Origin: Lysinibacter cavernae
GTDB taxonomy: Bacteria > Actinomycetota > Actinomycetes > Actinomycetales > Microbacteriaceae
DNA length: 64,000 bases
NCBI RefSeq assembly: GCF_011758565.1
Contig: NZ_JAAMOX010000001.1
Span: 1 to 64,000, forward strand
Direction: 5' to 3'
A model generated the notes under the pieces. It was given only the letters and a program-made list of their open reading frames with translations, ran no database searches and was not told the DNA's origin. This document shows positions 55,167-64,000 of the stretch, one piece after another. Every line of letters begins with the position of its first letter. Positions within the stretch are counted from its first letter, which is position 1. Position numbers and translations under genes: made by a program.

Positions 55167-55892
55167 ATGCTTCCACTCGAAGCCTCCGGTCTGGTCATCG
55201 ACTGGACCCAAATGACGACCTATAACACCATCATGTCTCTGGCAGCAGGGGCAGGGCTCATAACGCTTGTCTATTTTGGGCGCGCACTCGCCACCCAGAA
55301 AGACCTGCATCTTGAGTCCTGGTCAATGGCCTTTGCCGCACCTGGAATCATTCTGTTCATCACGGGCATGCATATGACGCTCACCTGGCCGTTTGCCAAG
55401 TACTTTCCGTTTGACAACATCATCTTTGGCGAGCCGAGCTTCGGCTTTGGCATTGTGCTGCTCATCGCGGCGTTCTACCTGTGGAAGCGCGGTCGCACCA
55501 TTTCCGAAAGCGCCGATCCTGCTGCCTACCTTGCAGGAGTGAGCCGCCCGCTCTCGCTCCTCGTGTTTGGTTTTGGCCTCTGCCTCATCGCCATTGCCTT
55601 CGCTGGTGTGCTCTTCCAGCTGTTCGCAGCGCCGCCGGAAGAGCCCATCTCTGGCGCGTTTGCCGAGTATCCGATGGTTGAAGCGATCTTCATGTCAGGA
55701 CTGTTTGCCCTCGTGGGCCTCGGAGCGCTCCTGTTCCCGTTTGCCATTCGTACCTTCAAGCGGGGGTCGACGTTCACCAAGCTGCAGTGGGTTATGGCGA
55801 TTGTCTGGGGAGTGTCCGGTCTCGGATTCTTCCTCTTCGGCGCACTGAACTTCTTCACGCACATTGGACTCATCGTGAACACGATGGGCTAA
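55167..55892 (+). CDS. DUF981 family membrane protein
   Basis: The 241-residue protein has about six to seven membrane helices and the family features WTQMTTYNTIMSLAAG, the middle AFAAPGIILFITGMHMTLTWPF and GEPSFGFGIVLLIAAFYLW. DUF981 proteins are predicted membrane proteins of unknown function. AAAGGAAC lies about 7 nt before ATG at 55167; a much longer open frame upstream overlaps the TetR gene and is not used. Control by the divergent TetR is likely. Confidence 0.88.
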   Translation: MLPLEASGLVIDWTQMTTYNTIMSLAAGAGLITLVYFGRALATQKDLHLESWSMAFAAPGIILFITGMHMTLTWPFAKYFPFDNIIFGEPSFGFGIVLLIAAFYLWKRGRTISESADPAAYLAGVSRPLSLLVFGFGLCLIAIAFAGVLFQLFAAPPEEPISGAFAEYPMVEAIFMSGLFALVGLGALLFPFAIRTFKRGSTFTKLQWVMAIVWGVSGLGFFLFGALNFFTHIGLIVNTMG

Positions 55893-55913
55893 CGCTCACC
55901 TCTCGAGCATGAC

Positions 55914-55949
55914 AAAAACCACGCAAGATGTGTTTCTTGCGTGGTTTTT
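55914..55949. terminator. Bidirectional terminator between DUF981 and LysE genes
   Basis: Perfect 15-bp stem (55914-55928 with 55935-55949) with AAAAA and TTTTT ends, serving both convergent genes. Confidence 0.92.
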
Positions 55950-55965
55950 GTCGTCTCCGACCCGG

Positions 55966-56598
55966 CTAATGAATGAAGAGCAGCAGTACGGCAACGGCGA
56001 GAAAGAGCGAGCCAAACACGATGTTCAACACCCGCTGGCCGCGAGGTGTTGACACGTAGCGCCGGAATGGCTTTGCCGCCGAGGCGAAGAATCCCCACAT
56101 GACGAGCACATCGACGCAAACCACGGTCACCGTCAGAAGCGCATATTGGGGGAGTAGCGGTTCGTCGGGTCGAATGAACTGCGGGATGAACGCTAAGAAA
56201 AACACAATAGCTTTTGGGTTTAACAGGTTTACCCAGAGACCGCGTCTCAGCATCCCAAAAGCGCTGCCAGTGCTGTTGGATATCGTTGTCGCACCGTCGT
56301 CGGTTGTGGCCTTGGTCTTGGTGACGATGAGTCGGATGCCAAGGTAAGCGAGGTAGGCAGCGCCCGCATACCGAATTCCCGTGAGGAGTGGGGGCGAGCT
56401 TGTTACCAGCACGCCAACGCCTGCCGCAACGATGATCACGTGGACGAGGAGCGCGAGCTGTTGACCGATGATGCCCCAAATTGAACGTCGCCAGCCAACT
56501 GTGAGCGAATTAGACATGGTGTTGACTGCGCCAGCGCCCGGCGTAAGGCTGATGACGAGCGTCGCGGAAACGAGCGAAAGCCAAACGGTTGAAGTCAC
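55966..56598 (-). CDS. LysE/RhtB family amino-acid exporter
   Basis: The 210-residue protein has six membrane helices and the family start WLSLVSATLVISLTPGAGAVNTMSN (LTPGAGAVN matches the LysE/RhtB signature near the first helix), WRRSIWGIIGQQ, and LLNPKAIVFFLAFIPQF. It probably exports amino acids or derivatives; the substrate is not predictable. The start is GTG with TAAGAT 6 nt upstream (56605-56610, minus strand), a leaderless pattern. It is convergent with DUF981. Confidence 0.92.
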   Translation of the reverse strand: MTSTVWLSLVSATLVISLTPGAGAVNTMSNSLTVGWRRSIWGIIGQQLALLVHVIIVAAGVGVLVTSSPPLLTGIRYAGAAYLAYLGIRLIVTKTKATTDDGATTISNSTGSAFGMLRRGLWVNLLNPKAIVFFLAFIPQFIRPDEPLLPQYALLTVTVVCVDVLVMWGFFASAAKPFRRYVSTPRGQRVLNIVFGSLFLAVAVLLLFIH

Positions 56599-56624
56599 CT
56601 CGAAATCTTAGTGCAAGCTCTGCG

Positions 56625-57212
56625 TTACTCAGGGAACTGAGGATCACTCGGAAGTCTGGAAAACAGCACGAGGTCATTCCGGTGGCCTTCCTTCTGCTCC
56701 CGAGCTCGCTGGATGCCTTCCCAGATAAACCCGGACGAAAGGGCAACCCGCTGAGATGCTTCGTTATCTGTCGCGGCCTCGATAATGATCCGTTCCAGTC
56801 CAAGATCTTCAAAGCCCCAGCGTGTCAAAGCCCGGACGGCCGCGGCCGCGATGCCCTGGCGTCGCGCCCAAGGTGCCACCCAGTATCCGATTTCGGCGCG
56901 TGAATGAGCGTCTTCTCCTCGAACAAAACCACACGAGGCAACTACTTCGTCGGTTGCCTCGTTTGCAACGGCAAAATTAGCGCCGGAAGCCGAATCCCAG
57001 GGACCAAACGTCGACGCTTCGATGAAGCTCGCGGCATGCTCTGGGAGATATGGGTCCGGCGTGGTGGTCCAACGAGTGATGCCCGGATCTTGGCAGGCAC
57101 GGAAGACGGCATCAGCGTCGCTGATGTTCCATGGACGCAAGATGATGTTCTTCCCCGTTGCAGTGACCGTGTGCAGAGTGGGCTGGTGGGGGCTCCAGTT
57201 CAGTGTGCTCAT
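56625..57212 (-). CDS. GNAT family N-acetyltransferase (RimJ/RimL type)
   Basis: The 195-residue protein has ILRPWNISDADAVFRACQD at the start, AEIGYWVAPWARRQGIAAAAVRAL (acetyl-CoA binding, R/QxxGxA-type), and LGLERIIIEAATDNEASQRVALSSGF. This is the pattern of GNAT enzymes that acetylate protein N-termini or small amines; the substrate is unknown. A TACACT box lies 5 nt before the ATG on the minus strand. Confidence 0.92.
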   Translation of the reverse strand: MSTLNWSPHQPTLHTVTATGKNIILRPWNISDADAVFRACQDPGITRWTTTPDPYLPEHAASFIEASTFGPWDSASGANFAVANEATDEVVASCGFVRGEDAHSRAEIGYWVAPWARRQGIAAAAVRALTRWGFEDLGLERIIIEAATDNEASQRVALSSGFIWEGIQRAREQKEGHRNDLVLFSRLPSDPQFPE

Positions 57213-57428
57213 GCTTGAGTGTAACTATCGAGGGCGGTGTATTTCGAGCCAGGCGGGAACCCTACTTGTCGTATGTTCTGAAGCGCGGGCAGTGAACTGT
57301 TTTTGTGGATAGTCTTTTGGGGAATAGTGTTTTAGGGGTTTCTCCTCTGAGCTACTGTTTCCGATTGCTTGGCGGCCCGTGGAGGCGGCGGAATGTCGGT
57401 ATCCGACCAATCTAGAAAAGGCAGCCGA

Positions 57429-57857
57429 ATGTCTCAGTTCAATTCAATTGAAAATCAACAAGGACTTCCAGTAGGCCTGGGCTCTCCACAGGTCTACCCG
57501 CCCGTTGTGCATCTTGGTGATGCCGCCTTCAGCGAGGCCTGGGTGATGACCCCCATAGGTACTGTTCCACTGCGCGGAACGCAAATATTTATTGCTGATC
57601 AGACGCGCTCCGAGCGCTACACCCCGGGCTGGGCCATTGCGCTTGCGATAATCGGATTCTTCTTTCTTCTGCTCGGACTCCTTTTTCTGTTGGTGAAGGA
57701 GGAGCGCGTAGTTGGGTATGTGCAGATCACGATCACCAACGGTGCTTTCACCTATCAGACAATGGAGCCTGTCGTCTTCAACCGTGCTGCCCAGATGCAA
57801 GATGTGCAGAACCGTGCGAACTATGCCAGGGGACTTATCATGCGTGCATCGGCATAA
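57429..57857 (+). CDS. Hypothetical single-pass membrane protein
   Basis: The 142-residue protein has a soluble N-terminal region with HLGDAAFSEAWVMTPIGTVPLRGT, one membrane helix (about 73-95), then VKEERVVGYVQITITNGAFTYQT. No family is recognised. Two starts are plausible: ATG at 57429 with AAAGG at 57416-57420, and ATG at 57393 with GGAGG before it. The upstream region from 57213 has no other gene. It lies just before the pnp leader. Confidence 0.75.
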   Translation: MSQFNSIENQQGLPVGLGSPQVYPPVVHLGDAAFSEAWVMTPIGTVPLRGTQIFIADQTRSERYTPGWAIALAIIGFFFLLLGLLFLLVKEERVVGYVQITITNGAFTYQTMEPVVFNRAAQMQDVQNRANYARGLIMRASA

Positions 57858-57873
57858 AATCACCGCCCTCTGG

Positions 57874-58110
57874 TAGAGTTGGCTCGTTACCCATTCGGGT
57901 AGTGCGCGGTTCGCCGCGCTTAAGATGAGTGTGCAAGCAGGGCGCTGGTCTTCGGTGGTGGATTACTATGCAAGCGGCATGGTGGTTTTCTACTGTTGAT
58001 CAGCAGCGATCCTTGAAGTGCCACAACCGGCAGGCTCGAACTCCTGAGAGTGACGGCCCCGGTGAATAACGGTGGTGTTTCACGCTGCATGCGTGCTCCT
58101 CATGTAAGGA
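57874..58110 (+). promoter_or_regulatory. Structured pnp leader (Actino-pnp RNA motif candidate)
   Basis: A TGGTAGAGT extended -10 (box 57874-57879) starts a leader of about 230 nt before pnp. It contains a UUCG-capped stem (57904-57919) and then a conserved-looking region, GCGCTGGTCTTCGGTGGTGG and onward to about 58075, with paired TGATCAGCAGC and multiple CCGG/GGTG segments. Position and features agree with the Actino-pnp RNA motif described upstream of actinobacterial pnp genes; that match is from memory, not computed. Autoregulation of pnp is the expected role. Confidence 0.6.
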
Positions 58111-58120
58111 GAAAGACCTC

Positions 58121-60379
58121 TTGGAAGGTCCAGAAATTAAGTTTGCCGAGACGGTTCTCGACAACGGAAAATTCGGTACTCGTACCATCCGCTTCGAAAC
58201 GGGACGCCTCGCACAGCAGGCACAGGGCGCAGTAGCCGCCTACCTCGACGAAGAAACAATGCTGCTTTCGGCCACGAGCGCCGGCAAGCACCCGAAAGAA
58301 AACTTCGACTTCTTCCCACTGACGGTTGACGTTGAAGAGCGCTCATACGCGGCAGGAAAGATCCCCGGATCGTTCTTCCGCCGCGAGGGACGCCCCTCGA
58401 CCGAGGCCATCCTCGTGTGCCGTCTGATCGACCGCCCACTTCGCCCGTCGTTCCGCTCTGGCCTCCGCAACGAGGTCCAGATCGTGGTTACGGTTCTGAG
58501 CATCGCACCTGGCGAGTTCTACGACGCCCTCGCGATCAACGCGGCTTCGGCATCCACCCAGATCTCTGGCCTGCCGTTCTCCGGCCCTATCGCTGGTGTG
58601 CGTCTTGCACTCATCGGTGACCAGTGGGTTGCGTTCCCAACCGTTGACCAGCTCGAAGAGGCCGTATTCGACCTCATGGTTGCCGGTCGCGTTGTCACCA
58701 ACGCCGACGGCAGCGAAGACGTTGCCATCATGATGGTTGAGGCGGAAGCTACCGAAGGCTGCTGGAACCTCATCAAGGGTGGCGCTCAGAAGCCCGACGA
58801 GGCAGTTGTTGCCCAGGGGCTCGAGGCGTCGAAGCCGTTCCTGAAGCAGCTGGTCAAAGCTCAGGCCGAGCTTGCCGCCCAGTCAGCAAAGGAAATCGCC
58901 GACTACCCGGTGTTCCCTCCCTACGCAGACGAGACCCTCGCCGCCGTTGCCGCACTTGCTGAGGCAGAACTGGTCAACATTTACCAGATCGCCGACAAGA
59001 TCGCTCGCCAGGACGCAGACAGCGCGCTCAAGGAGCGCGTCGTTACTGCTATTGGCGTCAAGATCGATGCTGGTGAACTTCCCGCGGATGCCGCTGGACA
59101 GGTCAGCGCAGCCTACAAGTCGGTTACCAAGAACGTTGTTCGCGGACGCATCCTCACCGAGGGCGTTCGTATGGACGGCCGTGGTCTGAGCGACATCCGT
59201 GCGCTTGACGCCGAGGTCCAGGTTATTCCTCGCGTTCACGGTTCGGCTATCTTCCAGCGCGGAGAGACCCAGATCCTTGGCGTGACCACGCTCAACATGC
59301 TCAAGATGGAGCAGCAGATTGACTCGCTTTCGCCCGTCAAGGCAAAGCGTTACCTGCACCACTACAACTTCCCGCCATACTCGACCGGTGAAACCGGCCG
59401 TGTTGGAAGCCCGAAGCGCCGCGAAATCGGTCACGGATTCCTTGCAGAGCGTGCACTCGTGCCCGTACTGCCTTCGCGCGAAGAGTTCCCCTACGCCATC
59501 CGTCAGGTATCCGAGGCGCTCAGCTCCAACGGATCCACCTCGATGGGTTCGGTATGTGCGTCGACCCTGTCGCTGCTCAACGCCGGTGTGCCACTGCGCG
59601 CGCCCGTTGCCGGTATCGCCATGGGACTTGTCAGCGACGAGGTAAACGGAGAGACGCGCTACGCCGCCCTCACCGACATCCTTGGCGCTGAAGATGCCCT
59701 CGGTGACATGGACTTCAAGGTTGCCGGAACGAGCGAGTTCATCACGGCCATCCAGCTCGACACCAAGCTCGACGGCATCCCTGCCTCGGTTTTGATCAGC
59801 GCGCTCGGACAGGCAAAGCAGGCTCGTACCACGATCCTCGACGTGCTCACTCAGGCAATCGACGCTCCAGACGAGATGGCCCCAACGGCTCCTCGCGTGA
59901 TCACGGTCAACATTCCTGTTGACAAGATCGGTGAGCTCATTGGGCCTAAGGGCAAGACGATCAACGCTATCCAGGACGAGACCGGCGCCGACATCTCAAT
60001 CGATGACGACGGAACCGTCTACATCGGTGCGGTTGACGGTCCTTCTGCCGAAGCAGCCCGCGTTCAGGTCAACGCTATTGCCAACCCTCAGAACCCTGAG
60101 ATTGGCGAGCAGTACCTCGGAACCGTTGTGAAGAACGCCGCGTTTGGTGCCTTCATCTCGCTGCTCCCCGGCAAGGATGGCCTGCTGCACATCTCTGAGG
60201 TGCGTAAGCTCGCTGGCGGAAAGCGCGTTGAGAACGTTGACGACGTGCTGTCGATCGGTCAGAAGGTGCTCGTTGAGATCACCAAGATCGATGACCGTGG
60301 CAAGCTTTCGCTCGCTCCCGTTCTTGAGGAAGCAGCCGCTGAGGCCGCTCCCGAAGAGGAAGAGCCTTCAGGCGAATAA
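58121..60379 (+). CDS. pnp: Polyribonucleotide nucleotidyltransferase (PNPase)
   Basis: PNPase degrades RNA 3'-5' by phosphorolysis and can also add tails. The 752-residue protein has two RNase PH-like domains ([32 protein letters not shown] and [16 protein letters not shown]), an alpha-helical linker, a KH domain ([20 protein letters not shown], near 600) and an S1 domain ([18 protein letters not shown], near 662), with a short acidic tail. The start is TTG at 58121, with AAGGAG at 58107-58112. The long leader upstream is probably regulatory. A terminator follows. Confidence 0.97.
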   Translation: MEGPEIKFAETVLDNGKFGTRTIRFETGRLAQQAQGAVAAYLDEETMLLSATSAGKHPKENFDFFPLTVDVEERSYAAGKIPGSFFRREGRPSTEAILVCRLIDRPLRPSFRSGLRNEVQIVVTVLSIAPGEFYDALAINAASASTQISGLPFSGPIAGVRLALIGDQWVAFPTVDQLEEAVFDLMVAGRVVTNADGSEDVAIMMVEAEATEGCWNLIKGGAQKPDEAVVAQGLEASKPFLKQLVKAQAELAAQSAKEIADYPVFPPYADETLAAVAALAEAELVNIYQIADKIARQDADSALKERVVTAIGVKIDAGELPADAAGQVSAAYKSVTKNVVRGRILTEGVRMDGRGLSDIRALDAEVQVIPRVHGSAIFQRGETQILGVTTLNMLKMEQQIDSLSPVKAKRYLHHYNFPPYSTGETGRVGSPKRREIGHGFLAERALVPVLPSREEFPYAIRQVSEALSSNGSTSMGSVCASTLSLLNAGVPLRAPVAGIAMGLVSDEVNGETRYAALTDILGAEDALGDMDFKVAGTSEFITAIQLDTKLDGIPASVLISALGQAKQARTTILDVLTQAIDAPDEMAPTAPRVITVNIPVDKIGELIGPKGKTINAIQDETGADISIDDDGTVYIGAVDGPSAEAARVQVNAIANPQNPEIGEQYLGTVVKNAAFGAFISLLPGKDGLLHISEVRKLAGGKRVENVDDVLSIGQKVLVEITKIDDRGKLSLAPVLEEAAAEAAPEEEEPSGE

Positions 60380-60416
60380 CGCTTACCGCCGAGTCATCGG
60401 CGCGAAGTAACACAGG

Positions 60417-60446
60417 AAGGCCCGGTCGTTGCGACCGGGCCTTTTT
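60417..60446 (+). terminator. Rho-independent terminator after pnp
   Basis: Perfect 12-bp stem (60417-60428 with 60432-60443) followed by TTT, 38 bp after the pnp stop. Confidence 0.88.
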
Positions 60447-60606
60447 GCTGTACCGAGGATTGGGATGCTGCGGGGTGGGAGTTTTTACTCGCAACACTCC
60501 CCGGTGATTGGCAACGCCCAGTGCATCCGTCGGTGGCAGGCGGTTATGCGCGCTCACTCCGAAACAAATTGATAACGCTTGCTGCATATGCCGGTGAGTG
60601 TCGGTG

Positions 60607-60634
60607 TTGTGCCGTAGTGTACGTGTCATACGAT
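60607..60634 (+). promoter_or_regulatory. Putative promoter of the aldo/keto reductase gene
   Basis: TTGTGC (60607-60612), 16-bp spacer, TACGAT (60629-60634), about 22 bp before the ATG. GATAACG occurs twice in the region (60570s and 60632-60638). Confidence 0.5.
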
Positions 60635-60655
60635 AACGATCTACGAGGAGTATCA

Positions 60656-61777
60656 ATGATCTGGGGTGCGCAGGGCTCGCTTTCGAAGCTCACGGCCACG
60701 TCCAAGAACACGGCGAGCACGGTTGCTCGCACCCTCGGAATCGTCCCGGCGGCGCATCCTGCTCATGGTGAAGCGGCAACTCCCTCGGCGCAGCTACCCG
60801 AAAACACGTATACCGAACCCATCACACTTGCCCGCGCCGGTGTCCGCCGACCCGTTGGGCACAGCGATCTTCGGGTGTTCCCCGTCGCGCTTGGCACGAG
60901 TGTGTTTGGCTGGACCGTCGACCGCCAAACGAGTATGAGCATCCTCGACCGATTCTTTTTGCTCGGCGGCAACTTCATCGATACGGCAGACAACTACGCT
61001 TCGGGCCAGAGCGAAATGATGATTGGCAATTGGTTGCGTACGCGCGGCAGCCGCGATCGGGTTGTGCTCGCCACCAAGGTCGGGCAAAGCGTCGACAATC
61101 CAGGCCTCAAGCGCCGTGGCATCCTCGCCGCAGTTGAGGCTTCGCTTGAGCGGCTGCAAACCGACTACATCGATTTGTTGTACTTCCACTTTGACGACCC
61201 GTTTGTACCGCTCGAAGACAGCTTGGCTGCTGCACACGAGCTGATCGAAAGTGGCAAAGTCAGGTACCTCGGTGCTTCAAACTACAGCGGTTCGCGCCTC
61301 ATGGAGGCACGCGTACTTTCGGCAAACGGCCTGCCTCGATTTGAAGCAATCCAAGAGCACTACAACCTCATGCACCGCAAAGAATACGAAACCGACGCGG
61401 CGCTTGCCGCCGGTGCGCAGCAACTTGGGGTTATCCCGCACTTCCCTCTGGCCCACGGATTCCTCGGCGGCGAATATCGCAGCCGGGCAGACGGGGTGGG
61501 GAACGCGCGTCGCATGCGTGCTGGGCAGCACATCACTCGCCACGGCTTCCGCGTGCTCGCGGTTGTCGAGCGCGTCGCCCACGAACACGGGGTCAGCCCG
61601 GCAACAGTCGCCCTCGCCTGGCTGCTGTCAAAGCAGAATATTGTGGCTCCCGTGGTGAGCGCCGACACCCTTGCCCACGTCGACGACATGATTTCAAGCA
61701 CCGATCTGCGGCTCACTGAGCAGCAGCTGAACGACCTTGACCGGGTATCGGCCTACAGCGCCCGCAGGCACGCCTAG
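60656..61777 (+). CDS. Aldo/keto reductase with N-terminal extension
   Basis: Aldo/keto reductases reduce carbonyls with NADPH in a TIM barrel. The catalytic tetrad residues are visible in FIDTADNYASGQSE (Asp, Tyr), RVVLATKVGQ (Lys) and LLYFHFDDP (His). Later blocks (RYLGASNYSGSRLMEAR, HYNLMHRKEYE) match the family. At 373 residues it is about 50 longer than usual: the first 75 residues (IWGAQGSLSKLTATSKNTAS...) are not part of the barrel. ATG at 60656 follows GAGGAG by 5 nt. It lies alone between pnp and the M16 peptidase gene. Confidence 0.9.
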   Translation: MIWGAQGSLSKLTATSKNTASTVARTLGIVPAAHPAHGEAATPSAQLPENTYTEPITLARAGVRRPVGHSDLRVFPVALGTSVFGWTVDRQTSMSILDRFFLLGGNFIDTADNYASGQSEMMIGNWLRTRGSRDRVVLATKVGQSVDNPGLKRRGILAAVEASLERLQTDYIDLLYFHFDDPFVPLEDSLAAAHELIESGKVRYLGASNYSGSRLMEARVLSANGLPRFEAIQEHYNLMHRKEYETDAALAAGAQQLGVIPHFPLAHGFLGGEYRSRADGVGNARRMRAGQHITRHGFRVLAVVERVAHEHGVSPATVALAWLLSKQNIVAPVVSADTLAHVDDMISSTDLRLTEQQLNDLDRVSAYSARRHA

Positions 61778-61932
61778 AGCTGTCAGGCCTCTTCTCGACG
61801 GTTTGTTGGCGGTGCCCTGAGTCGTTTGTGAATGGCCAGCGGCTCTGTGTGACGCCGCCACCGTAGGGCGGTTCTCTCCTGGCGTAGTACTTGGCTAGAG
61901 GAAAGTCAGAGGGGTGCCCTAGGCTATATCTA

Positions 61933-63327
61933 ATGACCAGCGCTGTTGATTTTCCTTTAGACGTGCCCGAAATGAGTTTCACACTTGGTGGTGACACGTT
62001 GGTCAGGCGAACCGTTCACCCGAGCGGTGTGCGCATCCTCACAGAATCGATGCCGGGTGCGCGTAGCGCGACACTTGGCTACTGGGTCACCGTCGGCTCG
62101 CGAGACGAGCAGCCAACCGAAACCGGTGCGGCCGGTAGCCTCGGCTCCACACACTTCCTTGAGCACCTCCTGTTCAAGGGCACCTCACAGCGAAACGCGC
62201 TTGAGATCGCGCAGAGCTTTGATGCCGTTGGCGGCGAGCATAATGCGATGACGGCGAAAGAATTCACCTGTTACTACGCAAAAGTGCGCGATACCGATCT
62301 CTCGATGGCCAGCTCGGTCATCGCCGACATGGTCACCGGCTCGCTCATCGATCCGCACGAGTTCGATACCGAACGCGAAGTCATCCTCGAAGAACTTGCC
62401 ATGGCAGAAGACGATCCAGGCGATGTGGCGAGCGAGCGACTGTTCAGCGCCGTGCTTGGCGATCATCCGCTCGGCAGGCCAATCGGCGGAGACCGCGAGA
62501 CCATCGCTGGCGCAACCCGCGAGGGAGTTTGGCAGCACTACCGCGAGCGCTACAGCCCTTCAACCCTGGTAATCTCTGCCGCTGGCGCGGTCAATCACGA
62601 TGCCCTCGTCGCGGAGGTAACCTCTTCGCTTGATGCCGCAGCAAGCGACTGGTCAAACTGGTCGATGGATGCCGTAGCCGCGCCAACCCCACGCCGCTCG
62701 GTGCCGCCGGCATCCGTGCAGCGGGCCGAGGCCATTGCCGAGATCGAGCGCCCCGGTGCCCAGATCAATCTCATGCTTGGCGTCAACGGGCTTGTCGCTG
62801 GTGACGATCGGCGGTTTGCGATGAACATCCTCAACATCGTTCTTGGCGGTGGGATGTCGAGCCGCCTGTTCCAGGAGATTCGCGAAAAACGTGGCCTTGC
62901 CTATTCAACCTATTCGTTTTCGTCGGCCTATTCGGATGCCGGCCTGTTTGGCCTGTATGCCGGCTGCGCGCCCGATAAAGCCGGGCAGGTTACCGGCCTG
63001 CTGCGAGACGAGTTCAGTCGCCTCGCCAACGATGGAATCACCGATGACGAGCTTCGTCGCGCGCTCGGACAGCTTGCGGGTTCGTCGGCGCTTGCCCTCG
63101 AAGACTCAGACACCCGAATGAGTCGTCTCGCCCGCAGCGAGATGGGTCTCGGTGTGTTTTATGATCTTGATGAGAGCCTGCGTCGGCTCGCCGAGGTGAC
63201 CGTTGACGACGTTCAGTCCCTTGCCCAAGACCTCGCCTCTCGTGAGTTTTCGGCCGTTGTTGTTGGTGACCTCTCCGAGTCGAAGGCTGGGCTGAGCATC
63301 CGTTCGGCGCTGGAGGTATCCCGATGA
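61933..63327 (+). CDS. M16 family zinc metallopeptidase
   Basis: M16 peptidases cleave peptides with a zinc held by an inverted HxxEH motif. Here it is HFLEH (His74-His78) in STHFLEHLLFKGT, with the distal Glu in TEREVILEELAM. The second, inactive half contains GGGMSSRLFQEIREKRGLAYS. The 464-residue protein is the standard length of the actinobacterial pnp-neighbour peptidase. ATG at 61933 has TAGGCT (61920-61925) 7 nt upstream, the leaderless pattern; an ATG 42 bp upstream is less likely. The next gene overlaps the stop in ATGA. Confidence 0.93.
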   Translation: MTSAVDFPLDVPEMSFTLGGDTLVRRTVHPSGVRILTESMPGARSATLGYWVTVGSRDEQPTETGAAGSLGSTHFLEHLLFKGTSQRNALEIAQSFDAVGGEHNAMTAKEFTCYYAKVRDTDLSMASSVIADMVTGSLIDPHEFDTEREVILEELAMAEDDPGDVASERLFSAVLGDHPLGRPIGGDRETIAGATREGVWQHYRERYSPSTLVISAAGAVNHDALVAEVTSSLDAAASDWSNWSMDAVAAPTPRRSVPPASVQRAEAIAEIERPGAQINLMLGVNGLVAGDDRRFAMNILNIVLGGGMSSRLFQEIREKRGLAYSTYSFSSAYSDAGLFGLYAGCAPDKAGQVTGLLRDEFSRLANDGITDDELRRALGQLAGSSALALEDSDTRMSRLARSEMGLGVFYDLDESLRRLAEVTVDDVQSLAQDLASREFSAVVVGDLSESKAGLSIRSALEVSR

Positions 63328-63923
63328 CCAGAACCTTGTATCTGGTGAGGCACGGCGAGCAAGTGGATGCCGAGCATGGCATCCCAGATGGCTCGCTTTC
63401 ACCTCGGGGCGAGCGCCAGGCGAAGGCGATTGCCGAGCGGTTGAGCGGCATCCCGTTTAACGCAGCATGGCACTCTCCGCTGCGCCGTGCAGAAGAAACC
63501 GTTCGGGTGATGACTGACATGATGCCGTCGCTCGAATCGCAACCCTCAAGCCTGCTGCTCGACTGCCTGCCAACCGGCAGGGTCGATGGCATGCCTGAGG
63601 TCTACAACTCGTATTTTGATTCCTATACGGAAGACGAGATTGATGCGGGGCGCGCGCAGATGGAAGATGCAACGGCAGAGTTTCTTGGGCATCAGGGCGA
63701 CCAGCATGAGCTGATCGTGACGCATAACTTTGTGATTGCCTGGTTTGTTCGGGAGGTCATGGATGCCCCTGAGTGGCGCTGGCTCGGCATCAACCAGGCC
63801 AATTGCGGGCTGACGATTATCCAGCAGCGTCCCGGACGCCCCTGGTCCCTTCTTGTTCACAACGACCTGTCACATTTGCCGGTTGAACTGCGCACCGGTC
63901 TTCCCGAAGCGATTCTTGGGTAG
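63324..63923 (+). CDS. Histidine phosphatase family protein
   Basis: The 199-residue protein carries the RHG motif (LYLVRHGEQVDA, residues 4-15), the second catalytic region AWHSPLRRAEETVRVM, and a late His in ELIVTHNFVIAWFV, all of the phosphoglycerate-mutase-like phosphatase family. The substrate is unknown; it is not a glycolytic mutase by context. Start overlaps the M16 stop (ATGA), so they form an operon. Confidence 0.92.
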   Translation: MTRTLYLVRHGEQVDAEHGIPDGSLSPRGERQAKAIAERLSGIPFNAAWHSPLRRAEETVRVMTDMMPSLESQPSSLLLDCLPTGRVDGMPEVYNSYFDSYTEDEIDAGRAQMEDATAEFLGHQGDQHELIVTHNFVIAWFVREVMDAPEWRWLGINQANCGLTIIQQRPGRPWSLLVHNDLSHLPVELRTGLPEAILG

Positions 63924-63991
63924 CCCTCGCGTATTTCGTGAGGCTACCGTTTGCGCGGATCTCCCAGTGGCAACGCGGTAGCCTTATACCC

Positions 63992-64000
63992 ATGACTACA
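63992..64000 (+). CDS. Start of a further gene (possibly dapB), truncated by the window end
   Basis: Only ATG ACT ACA is present. TAGCCT (63979-63984) lies 7 nt before the ATG, the same leaderless spacing as other genes here. In actinobacteria dapB often follows the pnp-M16 peptidase genes, so 4-hydroxy-tetrahydrodipicolinate reductase is a guess from synteny, not from sequence. Confidence 0.3.

Overview
The window looks like chromosomal DNA of a high-GC actinobacterium, most probably a member of the Microbacteriaceae. This rests on gene content and style: pth-mfd-mazG followed by eno, an FtsB-like protein and DUF501; GTP-dependent PEP carboxykinase; RamB-type regulators; LAxTG-type sorting signals; a structured leader before pnp; and many starts preceded by a TAnnnT box only 6-7 nt upstream, as in leaderless mRNAs. 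The family assignment is inference.

Layout. 1-12.6 kb is mostly housekeeping: pth (partial), mfd, a small membrane protein, nhaA, mazG, hisS, eno, an FtsB/DivIC-like protein, DUF501 and a type II NADH dehydrogenase. 12.8-16.1 kb (minus) holds a DUF4031-HD fusion, a SixA-like phosphatase, a membrane protein and an LCP cell-wall ligase. 16.2-24.5 kb is a carbon-metabolism locus: aceB and aceA (glyoxylate shunt), a RamB-like regulator divergent from aceA, a second RamB-like regulator convergent to the first and divergent from pck. A tRNA with a UAA anticodon follows. 24.8-31.1 kb is an accessory block: acyltransferase-3, a membrane alpha/beta hydrolase, a methyltransferase and a sortase-anchored surface protein. 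31.2-41.9 kb carries two paralogous heterodimeric ABC exporters, the second with its own TetR regulator, separated by small proteins and a dehydrogenase. 41.9-53.3 kb has a TM2 protein, asparaginase, OsmC, the metG-tatD-rsmA operon, membrane proteins, a RibD-like reductase, a PspC protein, an ABC-F ATPase and serA. 53.4-57.9 kb is accessory: a protein with a sorting-like signal at its N-terminus, a TetR/DUF981 pair, LysE, GNAT and a membrane protein. 57.9-64 kb has the pnp leader, pnp, an aldo/keto reductase, an M16 peptidase, a histidine phosphatase and the first codons of a further gene.

The clearest functional unit is acetate/fatty-acid carbon use: isocitrate lyase and malate synthase feed C2 units into oxaloacetate, PEPCK starts gluconeogenesis, and the two regulators sit where each can control one of these promoters. 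The most unusual sequence structures are long intergenic palindromes built from four copies of a short unit, a tRNA(UAA) with a short variable arm, and a cell-wall-sorting-like signal at the wrong end of a protein. I saw no CRISPR array, insertion sequence, integrase, phage gene or rRNA.
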